The translations under genes and the position numbers were made by a program. A stretch of DNA of 64,000 bases from UBA3537 sp965658025 (GTDB lineage Bacteria > Bacteroidota > Bacteroidia > Flavobacteriales > Flavobacteriaceae), in NCBI GenBank assembly GCA_965658025.1, contig CBFHQL010000002.1, positions 1-64,000 on the forward strand, read 5' to 3'. The notes under the pieces are model-generated. The model saw only the letters and a list, made by a program, of their open reading frames with translations. It was not told the origin of the DNA and searched no databases. How positions within the stretch are numbered: the stretch's first letter is position 1; every line of letters begins with the position of its first letter. Positions 16,993 to 26,629 of this stretch are shown here, one piece after another.

Positions 16993-17144
16993 CGGATTAA
17001 AAAAGAGACGATAACGATATTTTAAATCGAAATAATAGTGTATTTTATCGAAGATTTATGTTTTTTATCCATTATTACCCTTCATTATTATAGAATGTGT
17101 TATGATTTTGTTAAATTCAAAATTCAAATTAACCAATTTACAAG

Positions 17145-20100
17145 ATGAAAAATATTACTACAGCAGTTCTTTGCTCATTATTCTTATTCTTCTCAGTTTA
17201 TTCATTCGGACAAATCCTCAATGAATCTGCATCATGGCCTAATGGCAATTGGACAATTTCTGGCACTTACAATGCGGCAGGACTTCTTTCTAATCCAACA
17301 ACTGATGGCACTACATTGACTTGGGACGATGACGGGGCGGGAAATACTTCAGATGATGATCTTCAAGTAACATCACCAATAATTGATCTCACCTCAGCCA
17401 GTGCTGGAGGTGAAACTTGGATTACAATTAACGGAGAATACGTTTATAATGACTATGGGGATATTCTTTTAATCGAGACTTATGACGCGGATACAATGAC
17501 ATGGTCGACCTTAGAAACTCTTGTCGCAAACTCCACTTCTACGAGTGACTATGAAAACTGTGCATCTACTTTAGCTTACACAACTCCAGTTTTAGATATC
17601 TCAGGTTTCAGCACAAATCAATTATCTGGGTTTAAGTACCGTATAAGTTACGACGACCAAGATGGTTGGGCTTGGGGTTGGTGTCTCACATCCCCAACGA
17701 TTACATCAGAAGCACCACCAACGTGTATTGATCCATCTGATTTAACTGCTACTGCTACTTCACTTTCAGAAGCAACGCTCAGCTGGACTGGTCATTCAAG
17801 TGCAACTGGATATGAAGTTGTTGTCCAAGAAGCAGGTACAGGGACACCAACTTCCTCAGGTGTAGCTGTAGGCTCAAACTCTTACAATGCTACAGGTCTT
17901 GAAGAAAATACATCATATGAATTTTATGTTTTAGCGGATTGTGGAACTAATGGTTTAAGCTCTTGGGTTGGACCATACGAATTTTATATGGGTTATTGTG
18001 ATTCTGTTCCTTCATCTAATGATGGTGACGGAATTACATCAATAATCCTTGGTTCAACAACTTTCACTTCTGCAGGGGATGTAACTTATGAAGATTTTAC
18101 AGACCCGATTGTCGATGTTAGTCAAGCTATTGAAACAAACCTTCAAATTACATTTGCCACTGGTTTCGATTATGATACAAATGTTTGGATTGACTTTAAC
18201 GGAGATTTAGTTTATGACAATGTTTCAGAACTTGTATTTGACGGCGAGTCAACTAATGACAACCCAACAACATTAGACGCGTCATTTACAGTACCAAACG
18301 GCACACCACTTGGTATTTACAACCTAAGAATTGGAACGGCAGATTCAGGACAATTCACTCCCAATCCCTGTTACAATGGGTCCTGGGGTGTGACTGTCGA
18401 CATGAAAATCAATATTACTGAACCTCCTTCGTGTGTACCCCCATCTGATCTAACAACAACTGTTACATCGTCATCAACAGCATCACTGAGTTGGACAGGT
18501 GATACTGGGGCAATTGGATACGAAGTTGTTGTCCAAGAAGCAGGTACAGGGACACCAACTTCCTCAGGTGTAGCTGTAGGCTCAAACTCTTACGTTGCTA
18601 CAGGGTTAGCACCTAATACAGATTATGAGTTTTTTGTTCTTGCAGATTGTGGCGCTACTACTGGCTCAAGTACATGGGCTGGCCCATTTTACTTTACTAC
18701 ACAATGTGATGCCATTTCAACAATACCGTATTACGAAGGATTTAATTCAGATTCTACAACACAAAATTGTTGGACCGTGCTCAACGAAAATGGAGACTCA
18801 GATGAGTGGAATATGGATTACACCACTAATGAATTTGAAGGTGATGAAGTCGCTATGATAAACACAGATTTCAATTCTGGGTCTAATGACGATTGGCTTA
18901 TATCCCCGGGCTTAGTGCTCACTGGCAATGAACGGTTAAAATTCCACCAACGCGTACAATCATCATTTGAACCAAATGATTTTGAAGTTTTATTGTCAAC
19001 CACAGGAATAGCTCCTGCTGATTTTACAAATGTTATTTCCCCATTGGCAGATTATGATAACACAGACTATATTGAGTATGTATTTGATTTATCTGCGTAT
19101 TCTGGCCTCTCGTATATTGCTTTCCATGTTCCTGACGGTGGACTAGATGGTTGGAGGTTATACATTGATAATTTTATTGTTGAAACTATTCCAGCTTGTG
19201 GTTATCCATCAGGACTAAACATTTCAAATATTACAGGAACCACAGCAGATTTTGACTGGGTAGCGCAAAATGGCAATGAATCATGGGAATATGTCATTGT
19301 CCCTACTGGAGACCCTGCACCAACAGATACAGGTGTCTTTACAGCAATCAACTCCACAACGTTTACTGGTTTAGATTTTCTAACAACTTATGATGTCTAT
19401 GTTCGTGCATATTGTGGAACTGATGATGGCTATTCTATTTGGTCAGGACCCGAAACCTTTACCACGACGCAACAAACTAATTATACAGTAGATTGTGCCT
19501 CTGGCCAACCCGTAAATATTGAATATTGTTACACCAACAATGACACAACATTCTGGGTGTTTACATCAACTGATGGATTTCCTTTAGAAATCACGTTTAA
19601 CGCTGGAACTATTGAAGGAGGTTTCGATGATATATCTATATATGATGGAACTGACAACTCTGGAACATTACTCTTTAATAACAATGATGCAAACTTAGAT
19701 GATTTAACTGGTGTGGTTGTAGAATCCACTTCTACATCAATTTATATCGAAGTTGATTCTGATGGATCTGTAGGTTGTTCGTCCTCGACTACGTACACGC
19801 CATGGGATTTTGATGTCACTTGCAAAACTTGTATTACGCAAACCGTTGAATTTGATATTGTAGGTAATTGCGAACCCAGTCAAGAATTTTACATTGAAGC
19901 AAACATCACCGATATGGGGAGTGCAATGAATCTTGAGTTGACTGATAATCAAGGAAGTGCTGCTCAAACAGCAACAGCAGCAAGTGTAGTGACTTTTGGC
20001 CCATATGCTGCCGATACTCAAGTGGTCATTTCTGTGTTAAACACAGACGATACAAGCTGTCTTGTGGAAAGTGACACCCTCACATTCTTATGTCCTCCAC

Positions 20101-21818
20101 CCCCTAATGAATGTTCTATAGTTTATGCTGGAGAAGACACAACATTTTGTAGCGATAATGATCCTGCTACGGAACTAACTGCATACTATCATATTGCGGG
20201 GCAGGATACAACATCTTATGAAATTACAGTTCAACAAAACTGCCCAATGCCTTCACTGGTCGGTGGTATCCCTACAAGTCTGGATATTGATGATGAGTGG
20301 TCTGAAGCGATTGATTTAGGATTTGAATTTTGCTTTTTTGGGGACACGTATAGTCAAATCTTGATTGGTTCAAATGGGGTTTTATCTTTTGAATTGGACA
20401 ATGCTGGAGAAGGCAATGGCTACTCATTAAATACAGGCGATACCCTTCCAAATGGGTCGAACAGCACAATATATGAAGCCAATATTTTTGGTGTTGGCCA
20501 TGATATTGACCCCTCCGAAGGTGGCGAAATAAACTATGTTATTCTTGGTTCTGCACCTTCACGACAATTTGTCGTTAATTTTAATGAAGTATGGCATTTT
20601 GGAACAAGTTGTAATCAATATACTTCTACTTCTCAAATTATACTTTACGAATCGTCCAATACAATAGATATCAATATCTTTGACAAACCTCTTTGTACAG
20701 ATTGGAATGATGGTTTAGCAGTTGTAGGAATTCAAAATATCGATGACACCATTGCATTTACACCACCCGACAGAAACACAGGAGTTTGGGAAACAACCAA
20801 CGAATTCTGGCGTTTTTCTCCATCTGTGGGTGATGCAAATTATACCTTTGGTTGGTACGATGGGGATACGCTGCTTGGTACTGATGATACCATTACCGTT
20901 TATCCAGAAGAAACAACAACGTACACTGCAGCCGTGACATATAACTTATGTAATGGTGAGACTCAAACGGTAACCGACACTGTACTTGTTGAAATCACGC
21001 CAACACCAATTCCTGTTGCTGTTGAAAACGATGTGTTTATCTGCGAAGGGGAAGAAGTTGTTCTGGAAGTCAATGTTGATCCGTCTCAGGAATCCCCTGA
21101 TTTGATTTATTATTGGACCTACAACAATGTTGATGTTCAATTTGGACCTGAAAATACATTTGTATTCGAAGAAGGTTCTCAACAATTTGGGGAATACCTT
21201 GTAACCGCATACAACGAAGTAACGTTGTGTTTTGCGAGTACAACCATTACTGTATCACAAGGGGTTATCCCAGATTTGGAAGATGGAACATCATTTGACA
21301 AATGTGCTAATGGAGAAGTAGAACTTAGTGTAAACATTACTAGTGATCCAGATATGACTGGAACGTACGGCTACGCGTGGTATATAGACAATGAACTAAT
21401 GGAGGAGAACACAACTGGAACTTTTGTTCATGATGAAGATATGACTAATGGCCCTGTTGTTGTCGTTGTAACGGACTTATCATCCATGTGTGCGTCTGAG
21501 ACCGTAATTGATGTAAATTATTACCAAAACCAAAATTGTGTCGATATTCCACAGGGAATCTCACCCAACGGCGATGGTTTAAACGATTGTCTGCTTCTTG
21601 ATCATTTGGAAGCGCAAGAAGACATCATAAAAGCTGAAATCTATAATAGATATGGCGTAAAAGTCTTTGAGCTTAATGACTATATGGATAACTGGTGTGG
21701 TCAAGATGGAAATAACAACTCATCGAATGAGTTATTACCAGTAGGCACCTATTTCTATGTCATACAATATGCTTCTGGTCGCGAACCAACCATTAGCTGG
21801 ATTTATCTTAATTACTAA
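17145..21818 (+). CDS. Giant secreted multidomain protein with T9SS type B sorting domain
   Basis: A 1557-residue protein with a signal peptide (to about residue 23) and a gliding motility-associated C-terminal domain, the type B signal for type IX secretion (IPQGISPNGDGLNDC ... EIYNRYGVKVFE ... LLPVGTYFYVI). Between them, in order: a beta-sandwich near 24-185, fibronectin type III (about 190-275), a GEVED domain (about 285-425), fibronectin type III (about 430-515), a MAM/cleaved-adhesin-like domain (about 520-680), fibronectin type III (about 685-770), a CUB-like domain (about 775-890), and further beta-sandwich modules. Probably a cell-surface or extracellular adhesin. It starts a three-gene unit with a PorP/SprF protein and an OmpA protein, the usual partners of type B cargo. 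Confidence 0.9.
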   Translation: MKNITTAVLCSLFLFFSVYSFGQILNESASWPNGNWTISGTYNAAGLLSNPTTDGTTLTWDDDGAGNTSDDDLQVTSPIIDLTSASAGGETWITINGEYVYNDYGDILLIETYDADTMTWSTLETLVANSTSTSDYENCASTLAYTTPVLDISGFSTNQLSGFKYRISYDDQDGWAWGWCLTSPTITSEAPPTCIDPSDLTATATSLSEATLSWTGHSSATGYEVVVQEAGTGTPTSSGVAVGSNSYNATGLEENTSYEFYVLADCGTNGLSSWVGPYEFYMGYCDSVPSSNDGDGITSIILGSTTFTSAGDVTYEDFTDPIVDVSQAIETNLQITFATGFDYDTNVWIDFNGDLVYDNVSELVFDGESTNDNPTTLDASFTVPNGTPLGIYNLRIGTADSGQFTPNPCYNGSWGVTVDMKINITEPPSCVPPSDLTTTVTSSSTASLSWTGDTGAIGYEVVVQEAGTGTPTSSGVAVGSNSYVATGLAPNTDYEFFVLADCGATTGSSTWAGPFYFTTQCDAISTIPYYEGFNSDSTTQNCWTVLNENGDSDEWNMDYTTNEFEGDEVAMINTDFNSGSNDDWLISPGLVLTGNERLKFHQRVQSSFEPNDFEVLLSTTGIAPADFTNVISPLADYDNTDYIEYVFDLSAYSGLSYIAFHVPDGGLDGWRLYIDNFIVETIPACGYPSGLNISNITGTTADFDWVAQNGNESWEYVIVPTGDPAPTDTGVFTAINSTTFTGLDFLTTYDVYVRAYCGTDDGYSIWSGPETFTTTQQTNYTVDCASGQPVNIEYCYTNNDTTFWVFTSTDGFPLEITFNAGTIEGGFDDISIYDGTDNSGTLLFNNNDANLDDLTGVVVESTSTSIYIEVDSDGSVGCSSSTTYTPWDFDVTCKTCITQTVEFDIVGNCEPSQEFYIEANITDMGSAMNLELTDNQGSAAQTATAASVVTFGPYAADTQVVISVLNTDDTSCLVESDTLTFLCPPPPNECSIVYAGEDTTFCSDNDPATELTAYYHIAGQDTTSYEITVQQNCPMPSLVGGIPTSLDIDDEWSEAIDLGFEFCFFGDTYSQILIGSNGVLSFELDNAGEGNGYSLNTGDTLPNGSNSTIYEANIFGVGHDIDPSEGGEINYVILGSAPSRQFVVNFNEVWHFGTSCNQYTSTSQIILYESSNTIDINIFDKPLCTDWNDGLAVVGIQNIDDTIAFTPPDRNTGVWETTNEFWRFSPSVGDANYTFGWYDGDTLLGTDDTITVYPEETTTYTAAVTYNLCNGETQTVTDTVLVEITPTPIPVAVENDVFICEGEEVVLEVNVDPSQESPDLIYYWTYNNVDVQFGPENTFVFEEGSQQFGEYLVTAYNEVTLCFASTTITVSQGVIPDLEDGTSFDKCANGEVELSVNITSDPDMTGTYGYAWYIDNELMEENTTGTFVHDEDMTNGPVVVVVTDLSSMCASETVIDVNYYQNQNCVDIPQGISPNGDGLNDCLLLDHLEAQEDIIKAEIYNRYGVKVFELNDYMDNWCGQDGNNNSSNELLPVGTYFYVIQYASGREPTISWIYLNY
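17814..17885 (+). repeat. 72-base direct repeat, copy 1
   Basis: Identical over 72 bases to 18522-18593, inside the first and second fibronectin type III domains of the giant protein. The offset is 708 bases, a multiple of three, so recombination between copies would delete 236 codons without breaking the frame. Confidence 0.9.
18522..18593 (+). repeat. 72-base direct repeat, copy 2
   Basis: Second copy of the repeat at 17814-17885. Identity extends through synonymous positions, while the sequences on both sides of the block have diverged, which points to recent duplication or gene conversion of part of the fibronectin domain. Confidence 0.9.
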
Positions 21819-21841
21819 CCAATACAACTAACAATAAAACA

Positions 21842-22753
21842 ATGAAAAAGTTAATTCTAATATTTTTTGCCGTACTCATTGCGCATCATGTGTCTGCTCA
21901 ACAAGATCCTCAGTACACGCAATATATGTACAACATGAATATTGTAAATCCGGCCTATGCAGGTATTTCAGAGGGGTTGTCCATTGGGGCATTGTACCGC
22001 AGTCAATGGGTAGGCTTGGATGGTGGGCCTGAAACTTATACATTCAATATTCATTCACCTGTAGGGAAACAATTGGCACTCGGACTTTCTGTAATTTCAG
22101 ACCAAATTGGTCCTGTACAGGAAACCAACGCCTATGTAGATGTTTCATATACCATTCCAACGGGAATGGAAACTCGACTTGCCTTTGGCGTCAAAGGAGG
22201 GTTTACGTTTCATGATATTGGCCTTATCGGTCTTGAGTTAGTTGATGATTTTGATCCCAACTTTTTACAAAATGTTAATGAAACTACACCTAATATAGGT
22301 GCTGGGGTTTATTTTTATAAACCGAACAAATATTATATTTCTGTTTCTGTTCCAAATATCTTAAATGGAGTTCATTTAGATGCCAATGGTACAAAAATTG
22401 GCTCAGAATCAGAACACATGTTTGCGGCAGCTGGTTATGTCTTTGATTTATCTGAAAACTTTAAACTCAAACCACATGCAATGCTTAAATATGCATTTGA
22501 TGCGCCTATGAGTTACGATATCAACGCTAACTTATTTATGTATGATTTGATTGAAGTTGGTGTTGGTTACCGTCTTGAAGATTCATTCAGTGGAATGATT
22601 AATTTTCAAGTGATGGACAATTTGCGCATTGGGTATGCCTATGATGCCATTCAATCCGATTTGGACATCGTTACAAACTCATCTCATGAAGTTTTTATCA
22701 ATTTTGATTTCAGATTTTCATCTAAAGTCTCAAGATCACCTCGTTATTTCTAA
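21842..22753 (+). CDS. PorP/SprF family type IX secretion membrane protein
   Basis: A 303-residue outer-membrane protein with signal peptide (ending HHVSAQ) and the family hallmark QDPQYTQYMYNMNIVNPAYAG directly after it, then LSIGALYRSQWVGLDGGPET. SprF-type proteins are needed for secretion or surface attachment of specific type B cargo proteins, and this one follows the giant cargo gene after 23 bases. It is therefore the likely dedicated partner of that protein. Confidence 0.92.
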   Translation: MKKLILIFFAVLIAHHVSAQQDPQYTQYMYNMNIVNPAYAGISEGLSIGALYRSQWVGLDGGPETYTFNIHSPVGKQLALGLSVISDQIGPVQETNAYVDVSYTIPTGMETRLAFGVKGGFTFHDIGLIGLELVDDFDPNFLQNVNETTPNIGAGVYFYKPNKYYISVSVPNILNGVHLDANGTKIGSESEHMFAAAGYVFDLSENFKLKPHAMLKYAFDAPMSYDINANLFMYDLIEVGVGYRLEDSFSGMINFQVMDNLRIGYAYDAIQSDLDIVTNSSHEVFINFDFRFSSKVSRSPRYF

Positions 22754-22774
22754 AACTAAGCTAAGTACATTATC

Positions 22775-24685
22775 ATGAAAAAATACAGTTCAATTTTTAT
22801 AATCATACTAATCACTGGCTTATTTGCCAATGCACAATCGAAAGCCACTAAAAAGGCCGATAAACTCTTCTCCAAGTTTGAATTTGTGGAAGCAGCAAAA
22901 GCTTATGAAGATCTAATCGCAAAAGGAAATACATATGCCTATGTCTATGGACAACTTGCAGAAGCTTATTACAATGTATTCAACTCCGTTGAGGCCGAAA
23001 AATGGTATGCAAAAACACTTAAAACATTTGAAGCACCTGAAACAATTTACAAATATGCGCAGATGCTAAAAGCCAATGGAAAATATGAAGAATCTAATAC
23101 ACAAATGGCAAAATTTGCTTCTATGCGCCCTGCAGATCATAGAGCAATTGCCTTTGTTGAAAATCCAAACTATTTGCCAAAAATTCTTGAGAAAGGAAAA
23201 AAATTCAATGTTCAAGACGCGGGTATCAACTCGGCTTATTCAGATTTTGGAGGCACTCTTCAAGGAGGTCAATTGTATATTGCTACAGCCAGAAATGAAA
23301 TAGGAAAAAGCTATGGTTGGAATGAAGAACCATTTTTAGATATTTATGTTGCTAGTAAAAATGACGATGGCTCTTTTCAAACGCCTACTGCAGTAGAAGC
23401 AGTGAATACGAAATACCACGAAGGTGTTGTTTCTTTCTCACCAGACGGAAACACAATGTACTTCTCAAGAGAAAGTTTTTATGATAAAATATTTGAGCGA
23501 GATTCATTGTCAAGAAACAAATTCAGTGTACTAAATCTTTATAAATCAATCAAAGAATTGGAGGGTTGGTCTGAAGGTGAAGCGCTGTCTTTAAATTCAG
23601 AAAACTACTCCGTAAAAAACCCAGCTGTAAGCCCAGATGGAAAAACATTGTTTTTTGCTTCTGACATGGCCGGAGGAATGGGACAATTTGATATATATTC
23701 AGCACCAATCAATGACGATGGTAGCATAGGTGAAGCCACCAATTTAGGGCAAAAACTAAATACTGAGGGGCAAGAAATGTTCCCTTTTGTAAGCGCAGAC
23801 AATACCCTTTATTTTTCATCTGATGGTCATTTAGGTCTTGGAGGAATGGATGTGTTCTTTGCTAAATTGGTTGACGGAAAAGTTGGCCCAATTCGAAACG
23901 TTGGTATTCCTGTAAATGGCAATGCTGATGATTTTGCGTTTAGTATTGATGATGAGTCTGGAGAAGGATTTGTGTCTTCAAACCGCGAAGGTGGTGCTGG
24001 TAGCGACGACGTCTATGCCGTAAAAGTTCTTCAACCCATTTGTGATGTTCTTGTAACAGTGACAGTTAAGGACAGTGAGACTGGTAACATCCTTGTTGGT
24101 GCTACAGTTAATGTTTTGGACAGCGAAGGGAACAGTATTGGATCGAAAACAACCTCTAACAAAGGTGAAGTGAATTATATTGTTGAATGTGCTTCAGACT
24201 TGAGCTTAAGTGCATCCATGGATGACTATGAAAGTGGTACTGGATTTATTGCTGGAACAAGCGAAGAAGAAGTTTCTACAGAAATTGTATTGGATCCAAT
24301 AGATGAAATTATTCTTGCCAACAAAGTAGTACTTAATCCTATTTATTTTGATTTTGACAAATCAAACATTACGGCTCAAGCCGCTTTTGAACTGGACAAA
24401 TTAGTGCAACTCATGAATAAATATGAATCTATAGTATTGCGTGCAGAGTCGCACACAGACTCCAGAGGTAGTGCAACCTACAATCAAAAATTATCGGAAA
24501 GACGTGCACTTACTACGGCACAATATGTAATCTCTAAAGGCATTGCCGAAGATAGAATTACTGGTGTTGGTATGGGTGAAACTACCCCAGTAAATGATTG
24601 TGGAACTGGATGTAGCGAGGACGAACATCAAATGAATAGACGTTCAGAATTTATTATTCTAGAAGGTAATCCAAATAACGAATAG
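22775..24685 (+). CDS. OmpA family protein with PD40 propeller repeats
   Basis: A 636-residue envelope protein: signal peptide (to about residue 20), TPR-like helices (about 25-120), PD40/WD40-like propeller repeats (VSFSPDGNTMYFSRE, PAVSPDGKTLFFASD, PFVSADNTLYFSSDG), a carboxypeptidase-regulatory-like domain (about 425-505) and a C-terminal OmpA domain that binds peptidoglycan (YFDFDKSNITAQAAFELDKL ... NRRSEFII). This architecture is the usual third gene next to sprF-like genes and resembles PorE-type anchors of the T9SS. It begins 21 bases after the PorP/SprF gene and is followed by a terminator. Confidence 0.9.
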   Translation: MKKYSSIFIIILITGLFANAQSKATKKADKLFSKFEFVEAAKAYEDLIAKGNTYAYVYGQLAEAYYNVFNSVEAEKWYAKTLKTFEAPETIYKYAQMLKANGKYEESNTQMAKFASMRPADHRAIAFVENPNYLPKILEKGKKFNVQDAGINSAYSDFGGTLQGGQLYIATARNEIGKSYGWNEEPFLDIYVASKNDDGSFQTPTAVEAVNTKYHEGVVSFSPDGNTMYFSRESFYDKIFERDSLSRNKFSVLNLYKSIKELEGWSEGEALSLNSENYSVKNPAVSPDGKTLFFASDMAGGMGQFDIYSAPINDDGSIGEATNLGQKLNTEGQEMFPFVSADNTLYFSSDGHLGLGGMDVFFAKLVDGKVGPIRNVGIPVNGNADDFAFSIDDESGEGFVSSNREGGAGSDDVYAVKVLQPICDVLVTVTVKDSETGNILVGATVNVLDSEGNSIGSKTTSNKGEVNYIVECASDLSLSASMDDYESGTGFIAGTSEEEVSTEIVLDPIDEIILANKVVLNPIYFDFDKSNITAQAAFELDKLVQLMNKYESIVLRAESHTDSRGSATYNQKLSERRALTTAQYVISKGIAEDRITGVGMGETTPVNDCGTGCSEDEHQMNRRSEFIILEGNPNNE

Positions 24686-24710
24686 TATTAAAATTATAAC
24701 GATGAAAAGA

Positions 24711-24735
24711 CCTCCACAATGGTGGGGGTTTTTTT
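24711..24735 (+). terminator. Rho-independent terminator after the cargo-sprF-ompA unit
   Basis: Arms CCTCCAC (24711-24717) and GTGGGGG (24722-24728), with one G-U pair in RNA, a four-base loop, and a run of seven T. It ends the plus-strand transcript; its T-run touches the stop codon of the convergent gene at 24734. Confidence 0.8.
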
Positions 24736-25111
24736 ATGCTGCTTTAAATAATATAAAAGCTAAAGCAAAAAGAGCAAGCGGAATAAGAATCAAAACCAAA
24801 AGAGCGTGTGCTTTGGAACGTTTTATACTTTTTGATACAAGTACCGCACGCTTTTTCCCATTATAACTCATCCAGTTTTTAAATAAGATAAAACCAACAA
24901 CCCCTATGGATACAATCCATAAACTTGTATCGTCCAAAACATTGAGTTTCATTTGCTTTGCAAACTTGATGAAAAAGACCCCTAAAACAAGGCACAAAGC
25001 TATTTGAACCAGAGAGACATACAAACGTGCCCAGCGCGCAGCACGCTTTGGCTTACGTTGTTTTATATGTTGAAAAACAGAAAGGTATAAGGAATCAAAA
25101 AAATCCATCAA
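24734..25111 (-). CDS. Small membrane protein of unknown function
   Basis: A 125-residue protein with three predicted membrane helices (about 29-49, 64-80 and 102-122), a basic N-terminal part with KQRKPKRAARWARLY, and the loop KNWMSYNGKKRA. I recognise no family, though similar short membrane proteins occur in other Flavobacteria. It lies alone between two terminators, convergent with the OmpA gene. Start at 25111 or the adjacent Met codon at 25108. Confidence 0.65.
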   Translation of the reverse strand: MMDFFDSLYLSVFQHIKQRKPKRAARWARLYVSLVQIALCLVLGVFFIKFAKQMKLNVLDDTSLWIVSIGVVGFILFKNWMSYNGKKRAVLVSKSIKRSKAHALLVLILIPLALFALAFILFKAA

Positions 25112-25122
25112 ATAAATGTATA

Positions 25123-25152
25123 AAAAAACCTGTGAATGCTCACAGGTTTTTT
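25123..25152 (-). terminator. Rho-independent terminator after the DUF5689 gene
   Basis: Perfect 13-base arms: AAAAAACCTGTGA (25123-25135) and TCACAGGTTTTTT (25140-25152), loop of four bases. It ends the minus-strand TonB receptor/DUF5689 transcript, and with T-runs on both strands it could work in either direction. Confidence 0.88.
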
Positions 25153-25171
25153 ATCGTTTATTGAATTGTGT

Positions 25172-26596
25172 TTAGTTTTGTACTAAAACTTGGAAATTGT
25201 CAATTTCATAGGTTCCGTCTGTAGACGCCTGTCCACTTCCAATATACTTAAAAGCAACATAGGCATTACCAGAAAAAGAACTTAGATCTACAAGTCCAGA
25301 ATCTACCCAATTTTTATAGTACTCACTATCTGAAACAATATTGGCATTTAGAGTATCCCATGTTGAAGATTCAATTGTGGCCTCGGTACCATCCCAATCC
25401 GTAGAGATAAGCAATTCTAATTCGCTACCATCAGCAAAACTGTTGGATGATATAAACTTTACAAATTCTGCACCTTGAGCATCCAAATCAATCACTGGGG
25501 TAATTAACCAAGCAATCGTACTCGCATCACCTGTGTTGTAGGATCCCAATGAAACCATTTTACTTCCAGCGTTTTGATCGTCATTTGTTATTTTAATGAA
25601 CCAATCTCTACTTCCAGCTTCAATGTAATTCGTCCATCCATTACCGTTTAATGAACTGTAATTTGGATAGGATTCAAAATCATCTTCAAATATTGGAGAA
25701 AAATCAGTAATGTCTAAAAGTTCACAACGACTTCCACTCATTTGAACATCTTCAGAGGTGTTTAGCGCAAGTACTAATTCATCTCCATTGTATGTTTTTG
25801 AAACAATTCCAGAAATAGACCCACCTCCTGAGGGGAGTACTTCATTTTTAAAACTAGCAAATGAACTGGTTTCTAATTTGAACGTCGAATAGTCAAATCC
25901 TGAACAGCGCTGAACAGTTCTTTGCGTGTCATAATCGTCAGTTGGTGATACATAAGGCAACCCAACACTACTCGTTGGAAATTCTGCAGATTCTATAGTT
26001 ACAAAAATCCCGATATCATTTGCTGATAGAGAGGAAATCGTTTTTGGAATTATAGTCTCGGTTGTGGCCGAACGAAATACATACATAGGCACTTCGTTTG
26101 CATTTAAGGACTCTACTTCGCCATCTCCATTCATAGAACTTCCAATAGTGAACACTCCATCTCCGCTATTCGCTTCACCTAAATATAGATTTTTTAAAGA
26201 CACATAAACTTCTCTACCAATATTAAATTGGTTGTAAGAATCTACTTGGTTCAAAGATATTTTTACGGCATCAGTTGGGTTTTCGGCTGCATTTTGAATA
26301 AAAAATTCTTTATAAAAATTTCCACTTGCGTCAGACGAAGACACATATCCTTTAACGGCAATATCTGATGTGATTTCTGTCGCTTCGTTATCCGAAACAA
26401 ATTGTGCTTTTAGTTGTTCTATGGTAATTAATTGAACCTCTCCAGAATCAATTCTTGACAGCAAATCGTTGAGGTTTTCATTTTCTTCCGTACCAACGCT
26501 AGAAGGTACTTCAAACTCGTCGTCCTGTACACAGGCAATCAAAGCAACAGATGCAAAAATTGTTGCTGCTAGTGTTTTTAAATTTATTGTTTTCAT
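25172..26596 (-). CDS. DUF5689 lipoprotein with choice-of-anchor J-like C-terminus
   Basis: A 474-residue lipoprotein (signal ending ALIAC, Cys22). The N-terminal half has the DUF5689 pattern: SDIAVKGYVSSSDASGNFYKEFF followed by VYVSLKNLYLGE, an OB-like fold. The C-terminal third (about 310-474) looks like a choice-of-anchor J/cleaved-adhesin beta-sandwich (IFEDDFESY ... STIAWLITPVIDLD ... YEIDNFQVLV). The start at 26596 is used because it directly precedes a good signal peptide. It follows the TonB receptor gene after 33 bases, where a SusD-like or substrate-binding partner would be expected. Confidence 0.82.
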   Translation of the reverse strand: MKTINLKTLAATIFASVALIACVQDDEFEVPSSVGTEENENLNDLLSRIDSGEVQLITIEQLKAQFVSDNEATEITSDIAVKGYVSSSDASGNFYKEFFIQNAAENPTDAVKISLNQVDSYNQFNIGREVYVSLKNLYLGEANSGDGVFTIGSSMNGDGEVESLNANEVPMYVFRSATTETIIPKTISSLSANDIGIFVTIESAEFPTSSVGLPYVSPTDDYDTQRTVQRCSGFDYSTFKLETSSFASFKNEVLPSGGGSISGIVSKTYNGDELVLALNTSEDVQMSGSRCELLDITDFSPIFEDDFESYPNYSSLNGNGWTNYIEAGSRDWFIKITNDDQNAGSKMVSLGSYNTGDASTIAWLITPVIDLDAQGAEFVKFISSNSFADGSELELLISTDWDGTEATIESSTWDTLNANIVSDSEYYKNWVDSGLVDLSSFSGNAYVAFKYIGSGQASTDGTYEIDNFQVLVQN

Positions 26597-26629
26597 TAGT
26601 TTAAAATTAATGTTCATTTTTTATTTTTT

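Noticed and set aside
16977..17144. Promoter for the giant T9SS protein
   Set aside because: Only an imperfect box (TGATTTTG) is present at a suitable distance, so I do not call it.
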